64,000 bases of DNA from Larimichthys crocea (Eukaryota; Chordata; Actinopteri; Sciaenidae), in contig NC_040013.1 of assembly GCF_000972845.2 (NCBI RefSeq), positions 10,380,061 to 10,444,060 on the forward strand, read 5' to 3'. Made by a program: the position numbers and the translations under genes. Of this stretch, positions 48,409-60,789 are shown one piece after another (position 1 is the first letter of the stretch; the number at the start of each line of letters is the position of its first letter). The notes beneath the pieces were generated by a model, which saw only the letters and a program-made list of their open reading frames with translations, ran no database searches and was not told the DNA's origin.

Positions 48409-51400
48409 AGCATATGAAGGTACAGTAAGTTTTAAGACTTGTATGAGCTACAGCTCTACCACTGTGTGGAGCCAGTGAGCTTTTTCTTTGTAGCAGTGAG
48501 AGTAAATACTACAGAGAAGGGGAGGGAAGAGCTACGGAAGAAAGGAAGGAGGGGGAACAGTGTACAGTCGTCTGGCAAAACCAGAGGCTGCCTGATTAAA
48601 AGCATGTGCTGACCCCCCGATTCCCAAGCAGACAGACTACAGCAGATACAGACGCACAGACATGAACAAAGAAGTAAAGACCACAGCGTATGAACACATA
48701 CTATAGATGCTATAGATATGTTTGGCACTCACACGCTTGATGCTTGATGCTGGAAATGATGTAGGTGGTGGTGAGGGACATTCACGGGTGAGGTATCCAG
48801 AATGTCACACATCGAACCAACAGTTTGCAATAACAAGGTGTGAAATGCGTGTTCAGACTTCCACCTTTTTCTTTTACATACTGATTACACAAAGGTTTTC
48901 AGAGAGGATCAGGTCTTCCTGTTAGGAGGGTTAGTTAATGACAACAAACACACTCAACAGAGGAGTTTAAAAGAGGAAAGGTGGGTGTGTGTTCCATGCA
49001 AGAGCATCACTGGCCCGTGAAGTGAGGAACTAAAGTGAGCCAGGAGAAAGCAAACAGAAGCAGAGAGCTAAAGAGGGGCTCAAGATCCAGAACGAGGTTC
49101 GAATACGGAGAGAAAATACACACCGCGAAGGCCTTCAAATAAAATAATAACATCTCCAAAAACATGAGAGCTGGGCAGCAAACTCAGCTCCAGAATGACA
49201 ACATGCAGACACGCTTTTGTTCTCCAAGTGGTCGGCGGAGATGCCAAGGCTTTGAAGATGACAACTGACGAATCCAGACAGAAGAAACAAATTGGGGGAA
49301 AACAAATCACGACCTTAATAAAATAAATGTTTTTTTTTTTTCTTCTTTATTTAGACTTTGCGTGCATTTTCTGTTCCATTGTGATCTTTCACCATACTTT
49401 TGGTGTGGCCTGGCTTTGAAATATTAAATATTTAGTCAATCCTTGGAACATATTGCTTCGTCTTTTCTCACTGGTGTGGGTTTCAAAAACACACATGATG
49501 ACTAGTTTACCTCTAACAAAACATTTTCAAGGGAGGTTTGGAGGGGCGTCGTATATGAGTAGAAAAATACATCAATCTTTGTATGTCAGCACTGCCATGG
49601 CACAATTGGGATTTCAAATGGCACAGAGCATTAGCCAGCAGCAAAAGCAAGAGCAGTGTTCATATACGAGATGTTGCTTATTGGTCTGTGCTGAGGAGAA
49701 GTGGTCTCATTTGGGGCTGCCTTGTCTGGCTCCCCTCCTTATCTTGTGTTTATCTGGTTCTCAGAAGCCGTTGCCAACAGTCACAGAGACCATTACACTT
49801 CCCCCATCACAACTTATTTATGTTAGCTTTGATTAATAGCCTGTGCATTTTGCAACGATGCACACACACACATTGATTGAGATATGGAAAAGGATGACTT
49901 GCTTCATTTGAGAAGGAGATTAATCCATTCCCACTCCTCTTATGACATTTCAGTCTTGCACCATATGAACATGAGAGAAGGCCAAAGAGTATAGCCTGCA
50001 TGATACATCTGCAAACAAGCCCAACCAGCTGTGTAGTGTATAGATCCTAAGACTCTTTAAACCCTCATGTCTCTGTTCATTTGTCAAAATTTACATGGCA
50101 ACAGATTAGACATGCATTTCTGAGAGCTGCTTTCCAAAATGTTTTTTTCCAAAATCTTATTTTTTCTGCACGTGGAGCAAAATACTGCAGGTCTCCAGTT
50201 GTTTTGAAATGTTTCTCAGAAATTAATGTCATGCATTAAGAAGATTCATTTTTCATTTAAATAACAAAGAATAAATGAATCTGAACATCTGTTGTAAGCA
50301 CATAAAACATATAAAGTACATTTATATCTATTTATGGTGTATTTTTTCATTTGTCTTGTCTAGTAAAGCCTTTAAAACAAACCAGAAAGACATCTGTAAA
50401 AAAGTGATTTTATTGGCATCGTGAAGCAAAGTGTGAAATTGCAACAGACCTTTCCAACAAGAGCCTCTCCTGTTCAGAAGCCTTGCTCAATCCTTTATGT
50501 AAACCCAAAATTCCCACAATTATGTTGCAGTGTGATGGCTGAGCTCACCTGTCCCAGCATGAATTGTGCTGAGAACAGCGTGTGCAAGTAAGCAATATGC
50601 AGCTTTTATCTTGCTTTGGGGTTGCTATAAATATTTTACCAATACACTGTGTTACTATGGCTTAGAGCAAGTAGCTACCATGGGTGTACGGTAAAATTAA
50701 TTGCCAGGTAGAGCTGACACTGTAGGGTGTACTATGCTTCAACATGCCAGGTAAAAGAGTAAAAGCCTCCAACACTTTATTGCATAAGATAATTTTTAGG
50801 CTGTGCTGCAGCAGAGTCAGAGCAGCAGTGTCTGTGCATGCCGTGCTGAGGCTAAACTGGTCAATGCAGCTGCACACTGCGCCCCCCCCCCCTTCATGGC
50901 TGCTTCACATTATAGTATTCCCTTATTCCCTATTGTGAAATTTGTTATCTATCATGTGACTGCCTGGGTTCCATTAAAGCTCACACCTCCCTCCATCCTT
51001 CCTTCTTTCCCTTCCTCTCTAACTCCTTCTCTGATGGGGGTGATGCACTATGGTGACAGATGGTGTTTCTCCCCACATTTACAGATCTGGACTGATGTTT
51101 ATTTGTGCAGCAGTGGACTCAGCGGGAGTTCGCCCTTTCCCTGTTAGCGCCCACCCCCATATATAGGAATAGCCGCATGTGTGTATCTATAACTAAGTAC
51201 CCCAGATTCACTATACGTGTAGGCATGCATCCCTGTGTTTGCACTGTATGTCATATCTATCAACAGTGAGTGAAAAGCTGATCAATTTCATTCTGCAAGA
51301 TGTTGGCACATAGCCCAGCCTTATCTGTGGAGCTCAGTGGAGTCATACAGTAGGTATGTAGTAATGCACATTTATGATAACCCAAATGTGCACAAACCTA

Positions 51401-52409
51401 TCGGCTTTTGTGGACCTGATAACAAGTTGGCGCCACAGCAAAACTGATATCACATGACGGGGTGAATGATGTGAGAGACAGAAAGAGTCTGTCAAACATA
51501 TGACCAAATAGATAACTCCAAGTCTGAGCAAGACCCCCATCATTCATTTACTCTGACCTTTTATCAACCCCTCACCTCTCTCTCTGTTGCCCTCTTTTTG
51601 CTGCTCTTGCTCTCCATCTCCTTCCTCCTCCTCCAGCCCCTAGCTGAGGGTGACCACTCCGTTGGGCCACAGCTCTATCCAGAGACCCTACAGCTCTGTT
51701 TCCAGTGTCAGGGTGATGGAGAGGGGTTATCTCCCCGAACACCTCCCTTTTCTTCCCCTCCTACAGAGAAAAGGCCTGGGAAAGGATTGAGGCTGGAGGG
51801 ATTGAGCTGTTGCCCTGGTTCGAATAAAGTGGAGCTTATCCTGATGGAGAACGCGCTGTCAAAGTGTTAGAACAAGACAGGGTCGAACCTTGATATCAGT
51901 CAAGTGAATACCATCTCTTACCCTGATGTATTGTGCTTCTTTAATATAGTATTAGTAGACTTTAACAGTAGCTTTAAGCACAGTCATCCATTTGATGACA
52001 GTTAGATCTCTTAGACCTGATGTGATAAATGTTGGGATTACAGCATTTTAAGAGAAATCTGTGTGTCTTTTTCGCACAGATTCTCAGAGAAAAAGTAAAA
52101 TTCTACATTACTAATAGTTTAAATTGATGCTGAGGTAAAGGTGAGAAGAACAATGTTTCAGTGTTCTGAACTTTAATTCCTGAATAATTTGCTTTTCTTT
52201 GTCAGATCACTCAACACTTACAGGTCAGGGCTGCACTCTGGAAAAGCAAAAGAGAAGTCCAAGAACAACCATCTCTTCGTGTTCACACACATGCACACAT
52301 ACACAGACACACACACACAAAGGTCACCCAGCTGTGAAAAGAAGCCAAAATACACTTAACTAATCTGCTTGATCTAGCAATTTATTGACGATGAAAATTT
52401 CAAAAGGGT
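48409..52409. other. Intergenic region, no gene seen
   Basis: About 49500-49880 is complex, holding GCACAATTGGGATTTCAAAT and TAGCTTTGATTAATAGCC, and could be regulatory; open frames there (up to 127 codons) are not recognised. A run of 11 C lies at 50882-50892. About 50120-50400 is AT-rich. About 50980-51020 and 51560-51640 are pyrimidine-rich. Confidence 0.35.
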
Positions 52410-53010
52410 TGAAACTTGAGCCGCGTGCGTCTCCTAAACCATGGCCAATGCAATTTCCACTGGCAGGCGGTCAGGGGGTGTGTGTTATGGTGGGAAGGGC
52501 CTGACCAGTGGATGGAGGTTTATTGGTTGCATTCGCCCCAGCATAAAACTAATTCACCCTCGATGACAACCCATGGCGCAGGGGCGAAAGACGAGATGCA
52601 TTCTTTTTACCCCCCTCTCTCAACTACCTACTTTATTAGTTGGCCTTTCTGTGACAGAGCTATTCATTCTCTGCCCTGCACTACCCTTTCTCTCTGACAC
52701 ACACTACGTACATGCCCTCTTTCCTCCACACATCCACACACACACACTTCTGCGTACACCAACCAACCCAAACAAGTTATATTACCGGCTGGGAATTTAT
52801 ATCGCTTTCAGAGTGAAAAAGCAACCAAGCCTCAGTCTGGGCGCAGGGCTCCATCGCTCATGTGCACAGGCTGCCCTTTATGGCTGCACAGTAGTGAGGC
52901 CCCCTCATACAAAGTGGGCTCAGGATGCACTCAAAGCTGTGACACACACAGGGAATTGCAACAGGGGCCATGTTATTTGTTTTTTCTGTATATTAATGAA
53001 TGAACAGACA
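52410..53010. promoter_or_regulatory. Candidate regulatory region, two blocks
   Basis: Block 1 (about 52410-52600): CCATGGCCAATGCAATTTCC, GGTTTATTGGTTGCATTCGC, ATAAAACTAATTCACCCTCG. Block 2 (about 52780-53000): GGGAATTTATATCGCTTTCA and CCCTTTATGGCTGCACAGTA. They are separated by a CA-rich stretch. A plus open frame of 151 codons (52573-53028) crosses both, but it reads through the CA stretch and has no domain. Confidence 0.25.
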
Positions 53011-55169
53011 GGAGAAGGAGGATTCTGAGCATGAAGACAGCAGGACATTTGTCTTGGTTAAGTAATTTATTCATCCCATCTGGAGCAATAACTTATCAGA
53101 GTTCAAAGCTAAACGGCCTTTGCTCTACCTTTACTTGCCATCACTCACACTCTTGAAAGGACTGTAACTCTTTGTGGATGTCTGAAAAAATAAAAATAAA
53201 GAGATAGAATGGCTAACAGAAGCCTCACCAAGAATTTTACTTTCACTAACACCTTGTCTAGTCCCACCACCGAAGCTCCATCTCTCCCAGGGTTGCTCTG
53301 AAGGCCAGGAATGTGACCCACCTTAGATCTCCCAGGGCTCCAATGAGCTCCACATTGTGCTGAGGTTAGGTACCCGCAAGTCCAGCTGGGCTTTACTAGC
53401 AGTCCTGCCTCCAGCAGCTCTGCAGGCCTATCAAGTTACTCTGATTTTGGGTCAGCGAAGCCCTCCTGGTTCCACTTAGAGCCCTGTTTCATTATTTCAG
53501 ATTTATCACTGCCATGTTTGCCAGTTGCCATGTTTTCCCTCCATACGTCCCTAAGTGTAATTCATAGCATCTAATAATGCACAAACCAAGACATTTTAAG
53601 GGACTGAAAGTTGGAGTTGTTCCCAGGCCGTAGAAATTAGGGGCTCCCTAGGGGCTGCTGGGTAAAGCAGTGGAGTGTTGCCCAAAGGAGAGTGAGACCA
53701 GTCCCAGTGGAGCAAACATTACTGGATATGTACCGAGTCATTGCATGGCCTAGGGGTCTGGCTTGACAGCCACCCACAACCTCCTCCCAACATGGCATCG
53801 TGCAAGGCAGACAAAGTCCCAGAGGATGGCACAATGACAAAGAAGTGTAATGGATGATTTGCAGATCCCTCATGCTATTTCCCGTGTATTGTTTACCTTA
53901 TTGAGGCAAACCTTCATTACTGTGTCATTATCTCATCTGCTGCTGATTTGTGAACAATGACCAATTGATAAATGTGAAGAAAAGAAACTCATAAGGCTGT
54001 CAGGATCAATTTAAACTATTCCAGACACAGACAAATTTCAGTGAGAGAAAAAAAAAAGAAGACGTTTTTTTTTTTTTCACCACTCACTACATCTATGCAA
54101 CAGTAGGACTTTGCATCTAATCTTTCGGGGGCCTCTAGGGGCCATTTAACTGTTGTGTACTTATGCCGGAAGCTCTCAGATGGGGGGTGTGGGGACAGGA
54201 GACTTGGATGGAGCAAGAAGGGGAAAAAAGCTGGGATTCATCCCCCATTACCATAATAGAATTACCGTGGTGAACAAAGCAGGCATTAGTGCACCCACGG
54301 TGGCATTTGGAGAAGATCCATCTCTCTTTCCTCCATGGGCCAGCCCTCACCATTTAAAGAAAAAGAAAATCTACCCTTTGTTCCCCCCTTTCATGAGCCT
54401 TGCCAGATTGCAACAAGGGGCTCAACGGACACACATGCACACAGACCGGCACAAACTACTTGTGTGTGTAATGTGCGCCTGCATGTGTGCACTCATGGCT
54501 GGCCAGTGCCTCAGTGTTCAGCAGGCAGCTTGACCTGCCCATCAGAAGGGATTACATCTACATAACTCCAACAAAACACTGTCAGCACCCTGCCCCTCCC
54601 TCACCCACCCTTCCTTCCACCTCTTCTGTCATCCTGCCTTTCTCTCCACTCTGTCTCCTCATCACTTTAACCTTTCAATCCTTCCCTCCTGCCTCTTTCT
54701 TCTCCCTGTCTATTAGACTTCTGTCTAGTCTGATGTAATACAGTTCCAGTATGCCAGCATTTCTCCCAGCTGTGCTGCATCAAATATCACTCATAAAGTC
54801 CCCTCAAAGAGATCAAGAAACAGGAGTGTCAGTGAAGGGTGACCTCCAAGTATTTATCGGAAGGTGTCAGCGTGATATACCTGAGCGGATGTTTCCTTGC
54901 ACAGGGAGCTACGTGAGCAGTGCCTATAAGGAGGAGCTGCTACACAGATTCACAGATTAGACAACATGCAGTAGTGCTGGTGTGAGATTGTCTCGCTGAT
55001 AGTGGGAACGTGGCGCCGTCATGCACAAACACAGTGAGCTGTTATGAAATGGACCTGCGACTTCTGGTTGGCCCTCTCACTGCACGACCCAGGTGGCTGA
55101 GGTGTGTTAGACACCTCAGCCAACGAGAAGCACGCAGCAGACACACTGGAATGTGACTCTTTTCAAAAG
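53011..55169. other. Intergenic region, no gene seen
   Basis: About 53230-53480 is GC-mixed unique sequence. A T run lies at about 54065-54078. About 54230-54340 is complex (CCATTACCATAATAGAATTA, GAACAAAGCAGGCATTAGTG) and might be a small conserved block. About 54580-54720 is strongly pyrimidine-rich. Open frames are not recognised. Confidence 0.35.
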
Positions 55170-55440
55170 GGATTCAGACAAAGATTCTGCGGCCTAGTTA
55201 GCGTCCTGGGAAAGAAAATATTGACACAAGTGTGTTCGTTAGATGAATTAAACAGCAGTTTATTGAAATGTGTGCAGCATGTTTTAATTATAAGAATGAT
55301 GCTGCAAAATAGCTTGTTGCCACCGAACTGTAGACAAACAAGTAGTTTGCATAGAATCATTATGCAGATACATTTTGCAATCCTAATTAGTTGCATCAAT
55401 GATACAAGCTATCCTAATTTATAATCCATATAGAGTACAT
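55170..55440. promoter_or_regulatory. Best candidate conserved enhancer
   Basis: About 270 bases of dense homeodomain/POU/SOX-like motifs: GATGAATTAAACAGCAG, GTTTTAATTATAAG, GTTTGCAT (octamer-like, one mismatch) at 55345-55352, ATCATTATGCAGATAC, CATTTTGCAATCC, TAATTAG at 55384-55390, TTGCATCAATGATAC. Overlapping open frames on both strands are by-products. The texture is that of deeply conserved developmental enhancers; no target is shown. Confidence 0.4.
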
Positions 55441-58400
55441 CTGCAAACTGGTATGGGGAATCTAAAATCCCCAAACTCTTAATTAGTTGGATTTTAGGAG
55501 GAAGACACTCACTACCAGACAATCCAAACATCTGTTCTCCAGACCTCTGCCGCCCCCTAGTGGAAACATAATGAAGCTATCAGACCTATAGTCATACTAA
55601 AGTGCAGTTTACTCTGTATACTAGTGTTGACAGTGCTCTGCTTTGGCAGTTAGTGTGCCAAACATGGATGAACTGTACCATTACTACTAATGAATTATTA
55701 CTAAAGAATCAGCTAGTGTTTGTGTCTTCTGCTGTCACTGAAACGGTGTCTACATTTTTTTTTTAATTTACAGCAGCTGTAAACAACCCTCCAGTTTTGT
55801 AATGTTGCATTGTGTCAATCAATGCTACACTCAAAAGTCCTCTTGTCATTCCTTTAGTCTGAACACATGATATAATTAAGATGTCGTTTGAATTCGTAGA
55901 ATGCAACTGGGACATTTGTGCTTGTCTCAACAGAACAGTCAGGAAGTGCAGCCATAAAACAAAGCTCATGGCTTTGTACCCCATACTGTAGATATGACTA
56001 TGCTGTGATTGATTGCCATCTCCGGTTAACAGCACAGCGGATGTTTTCCTTTAAAAAAAACCACGAGAGAAAGACCCAGCCTGGACCCGTTTCTCTCTTG
56101 GCAGCATAGCACGTGCTTATCCCCAGGAGTGAAGGCCTGCACGGGCCGCAGCAAAACAGTCCACCGCTCCTGGGCCTCCAGCGTCCCCCATGGCCCCTGC
56201 TCTCACACACAGGCCCAGTGTGTCCGGTTGAACTACACAGAGAGGAAACACACATACTCCGCTTGACTAGAAACAAAAACACGCAGCTCCATGAGAGACC
56301 CAAAACACAGCAGGAGAGTCTCTCTGCACTCACCGGAAAGAGGCCAGAGCAGTTAAACTAGGATCACTCTGTACATTCAGACACCGAGCACGTATTCAGG
56401 GCATACACACAGCTTCAAATAAACACACTTACATGTGCATATACACAACCAACAATACAGGAAATGGGTCAGCTGCAGCACAGGTATCCTTTACATCCTC
56501 TACTGGCTCCCACTGTCCACCGATGAAAGGGAATACCCCCTTCCCTGCAAACCTGGGCCCGGCTGGCCGAGCATACAGCGCCTTATAAGAGGCCATTTCC
56601 TTCATAATCATCCCTGCCTTCCCCTACTCTAATCTCCCAAAGGACAGTGGCAATTAGCCCAATGAGGGCCTCGCTGTGGCATCTCTATTACCTCATGGCC
56701 TGCCGTTGAAACGCATCTTGTGTCCGCATACAGCAGCATATGATCTTTTTCTCCCCTTTAAAATGTGTTTGTTTGGTTAAGTATTCGTTCATTAAGCTAC
56801 TTCTTTCTTCGTCTCTCACCACCTTGTTTGTTTAGTTGATACTTATTCGCTTCACAGTCATTAATATGATCTCTCTGCAGTCACTATTTGTTATTTACAC
56901 ATAGAAAAACACACAGTATGGATGTGGTGTAAGCTTTGACAACAACAGTTGGAGACGAGATCTTTCAGCTGTGTATTTCCAGCTTGTTGACACAGCAGTG
57001 AGGATTTCCTATTATATGTGAGATTAATATGATGGGATAAACCTCTTGCTACCAGTTTGGACATTTCCCACAGTGCAGTAGGCCTGTCAATCTAATGAAG
57101 CCTGCACGTCCCACTGCCTATGCAAGTCTTAGCCTTGTTAGCAAATCATTAGTCTCTCTTTCACACACATAACCCTGATCATTCTCTGAGGATTAGTAGT
57201 GTAGATTCATGTAAAAGCCTGTGCAGAAGCTGCGGACCACACTGCAGTAATTGACAGAGGCAGCACCACGCTCCTGACACAATGCACTCATTGATTCCTC
57301 TTCTCTTTTGTAAATAACAGCCCTGGCCGCAACATGCACGCGTGGAAGCCACAAAAGAGCTGTTTTAGAGATAGCAGGAGCTTTTTAAAAAGATTATCCT
57401 GTCTGCAAAGTCATTACCGGCACTCGATAAGAGTTTGTCGTCGTGTGGTAATGTTCCAGAGATCCTGTTGTTCCCCCCACGCTGCCCCTGCCCAAGCCCT
57501 CGCCCCCACGCTTTACTCTCTCACACATGTCTTTTCTTAAATGGGAGCAGTGTGGTGTTGTGGCAAGGTGAGGCTATGGTCTGCTGAACACTGTGACATT
57601 CATCTAAATGGAATCAGATAAAGCTTGGGGCCTGAATACCTTCAACATAAACATCACCTGGAGCCCCCAAGGTGGGGGCCCCAGCCAACCAGAGCCTGCA
57701 GACATCAGGGAGAACCAGGAGCTCAACCAATCGCAGAAGCTGAAAGGAGGGAGGGAAATTATTTCCAACCACTCAGAGTGGCTGTCTACAGATATCAGAT
57801 GAGTTCAGGCCTGTGGGTTCCTTCCACGCCAGTCAATACCCCCAGATGTGGGCATGGGGAGGTGATGAGGGATGTTGAGAGTGATTGTGTGAGAGAAACG
57901 GATATGACCTTTACACGTGTAGATCAGATTGCCTGTGGAGTGGACTGAGAGTAAGAAAGTGTTAACAGTGTAGAGAAAGGTGTGAATTACAGTGATGTGG
58001 AGAAGATAGGCAGGCTGGTTACAAAGATGAGAAACATCAGATGGGATGAGGGTAAACAAGAAAATGAAAACATGTACATTTAATTCTACCTTATTTTCAA
58101 CATGGCACAAAAGGTCGAGGGTGAATCAGCAAACTAATCTAGATACCTAGACAAATAATTATCCTCAAGAATGCAGCAGCCACTTGACACAAATATAATT
58201 TCACTACCTGGGGTTTGGGCTGACTAAAGAATGCTCCAAAATGTCTGGGGAGGGTGTTGAGAAAACAATGGAAGGTGGGATAATTACAGAGAAAATGAGG
58301 GATGAACTCAGTGGTAACCCTCAGGGAGGAGGGGAAAAACAGACTGGAAAACATTTCACACAAACAAAGAGAAAGACACAGTGAATTTTCAGTAAGTTGT

Positions 58401-59329
58401 GCAAGCAGGCATGGACCTGCCCATCCTGGATAAAGCTATCTGTCAGCACCAGAGGAGAACATGCTCATGGGAACCGAGTGACCTGCTGTGCACCAGTCTT
58501 CACCACACAGACTGTGCATCGTTGGCTCTGCCTCTGCATGCTGCACATAGAAGCCTAATTCAATGGCTACTTACTTATACAGATGATTGAGAATGCGTAA
58601 CGGCAGAACCACCGTATACAATTGATTTGGAGCTGACAGTTAATTCTCGCCGTATGCAGCGTGAAAAGCCAGTGATTTCCATCTGTTAAATGAACATAAG
58701 TGATCCTCACAGCTCTGGATCCAAGCACACTTAATCTTGTGTTTTTGACACTACTTTGAGTCTTATTTCAGGACGTGGGGGGGGGCACTGAGAGGTGAAA
58801 GCCAAGCAGCAGATGGAAACAAGGCTTCCAGGAAATTAGAAGAGGTAGGGTGCAACAAGAACATGAGTTGGCATGGTGTCTGCTTGTTTTCTTTAGGTGG
58901 AAGAAAAGCAGAAAAAGAGGGATAAAGTGCATATAAGGTGGAAAAGGGAAGTGACAAGTGAGGATGGCTGGGTGGGTGTTGTTATCAGAGCCATTTGGCT
59001 AGCTGGGTGGTAGCCTAAAGTATAAGCAGTTGAACAGAATAGAAATCCTGTAGTGAGGTCCTGCATACTGATGACCTGGCTGTAACGGCTGGATCGGCTC
59101 TCCGGCAGTTATTCATTAAGCCATTAAAGGAACACAAGCAAGTCATTTGTGTAGCCTTCTGTTTCAGACTGTTTTTCTTCTCCTTTGTGCTCGGCTTCTT
59201 GCAGAAGAGAGAGAGGGAGAGAGAGAAGAAACAGAATACACATCAATGAAAAAAATCTGAGGCGAAGAAAAGGGTGAAAACGGTTAGACCTGGGCAGCGA
59301 GCTGAAGCCAGCTGTTGGCCCTCCTTCTG
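55441..59329. other. Intergenic region with complex blocks
   Basis: About 56460-56760 (CGCCTTATAAGAGGCCATTT, CAATTAGCCCAATGAGG), 57000-57480 and 58560-58760 (CAATTGATTTGGAGCTGACA, CAGTTAATTCTCGCCG) are complex and could be regulatory. A G run lies at about 58777-58786 and a GA-rich run at about 59206-59232. Open frames of up to 111 codons (55998-56333 minus) lack domains. Confidence 0.35.
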
Positions 59330-59530
59330 AGCAGAAAAGAAGTAATTAATTGCGGAAGCGACTCATGCAGGAGCTTATTCGCTTTTAAGACAGTTTGATA
59401 AATGAACGTTCAAATTCAATCTACCTGGGTTGAAATTAAAGTTGGATAATTGCTAAGAGCTCTTGATATAACAGACCTTTTTGCACAAAGCGCCTGACAT
59501 TAAACACAAAAGAGCCACAGTCCCTTTGCC
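59330..59530. promoter_or_regulatory. Candidate enhancer next to WDR11 3' end
   Basis: TAATTAATT at 59343-59351 followed by GCGGAAGCGACTCATGCAGG, GATAAATGAACGTTCAAATT, GAAATTAAAGTTGGATAATT and GATATAACAGACC. Complex, non-repetitive, and just beyond the probable WDR11 poly(A) site. No transcript evidence is visible. Confidence 0.35.
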
Positions 59531-59617
59531 TCCTAATGAGGGGTAAGAGCGCCCTCTTGTGTCAACATCTTTAGACAGGAAACAACACACTGAAACTACA
59601 AAGTTAATAATTTTGAT

Positions 59618-59623
59618 TTTATT
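59618..59623 (-). terminator. wdr11: Candidate distal poly(A) signal of WDR11
   Basis: On the minus strand this reads AATAAA within GGCAATAAAATC. It is followed within about 20-50 nt by a U/GU-rich stretch (TTTGTAGTTTCAGTGTGTTG), a good downstream element. A Pumilio-type site (TGTATATA) lies just upstream at 59632-59639 on the same strand, a common arrangement near 3' ends. Confidence 0.55.
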
Positions 59624-60410
59624 GCCATCCATATATACATACAGTATATCTTTTTTTCACTTGTAATATTTTTTTTTTGTTGCTTAAAGCATTAGGATCA
59701 CCATGTTAACAATATACAGAGAACAATGAAAAAAAAGGCTAAACTTTGTTTACTTCATCTAATTACAAAGAAAAGCAGCAAGTGTTAATCAAACTAGTGC
59801 CTAATCATAAAGAGGCAGTACAGTACATGGTGCTTCCACAATACTGTATGACATGATTGGAGGAGGGCACACAGCATCAAGTAAACTACAGCTGATTATC
59901 TGTTGGGTTGTAACTCTATGCTGGACTCTCGAGATCCTACCGTATGTAAGTGGAGCTATGTGAAATGGATCTACAGGAATAACATGTAGTCCCCAAAAAT
60001 AGGCCTGGGTTGCCATAGTGACACTGCCTGGGGTTAACTGTAACACAGCACTGACGTGTTTATGAAACACAATGACACACAAGAAAAGGTCCTGTGGATG
60101 GAGTTACTGTCTTGTTTCAGGACAACTTAACACATTAGAAGGCAATTCAACACAACAATCACTAAAGTCTTTGCATTGTCACACAGATGATTTTGATGAT
60201 CGGTAGATATTCACTACGTAAAGATGAGGCAAAAGCAGAGCAGAGGAGAGGAGAGGTGGCTGCAGGTCTAAACCAGGTCCTAAACTGTGAGTCAGTCATT
60301 TTTGTGATGACTGAGCGACAGTGGCAGCAGCACAGATTACTCGTTTGTAAATGGTTCCATCAGAGGTCTGATTAAAATGAGTAACAACACATCACAGCTT
60401 TTCTTGCAAG

Positions 60411-60434
60411 ACACACACACACACTCACACACAC
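60411..60434. repeat. Interrupted (AC)n microsatellite
   Basis: This is a short AC dinucleotide run broken once by a T. It lies inside the proposed WDR11 3'UTR, where on the transcript it would read as a GU repeat. Confidence 0.9.
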
Positions 60435-60783
60435 GCCAGAGAACAAACACCAAAGAATACAGAGAGCAAAAGTATCCCCTCGAGTCTTCATAAAAGTAGA
60501 AAATTAAAAAATACAAATTAATTTAATGGAATGGATTAATGACAAAATCTGGTTAACTGAACTGAATGCTACATGAGATAATTAAATGGTGTCATCCACG
60601 TGGCAGCGGGCCCACTCTTAATAGAGAGATAATTTAACTAATAAGTGTCTAATAAGGGCGGAGTGGCCTGGCTGACTAATTTACAGGCTTGTGCAGTAGC
60701 AGGCTTTGGTCAGTCATTTATAGAGCACCTCCCCTGCTGTGGATTAAACATCCAGTCTGTTACAGCAAGTGTCTGTCTGGAGT

Positions 60784-60789
60784 TTTATT
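60784..60789 (-). terminator. wdr11: Alternative proximal poly(A) signal of WDR11
   Basis: This is the first AATAAA on the minus strand downstream of the stop codon, about 715 nt away. The sequence after it is only weakly GU-rich (CACTTGCTGTAAC), so it is a poorer candidate than the signal at 59618. Both could be used. Confidence 0.3.

Noticed and set aside
52573..53028. Plus-strand open frame of 151 codons
   Set aside because: It reads through CA-rich simple sequence, lacks domains and overlaps complex non-coding blocks.
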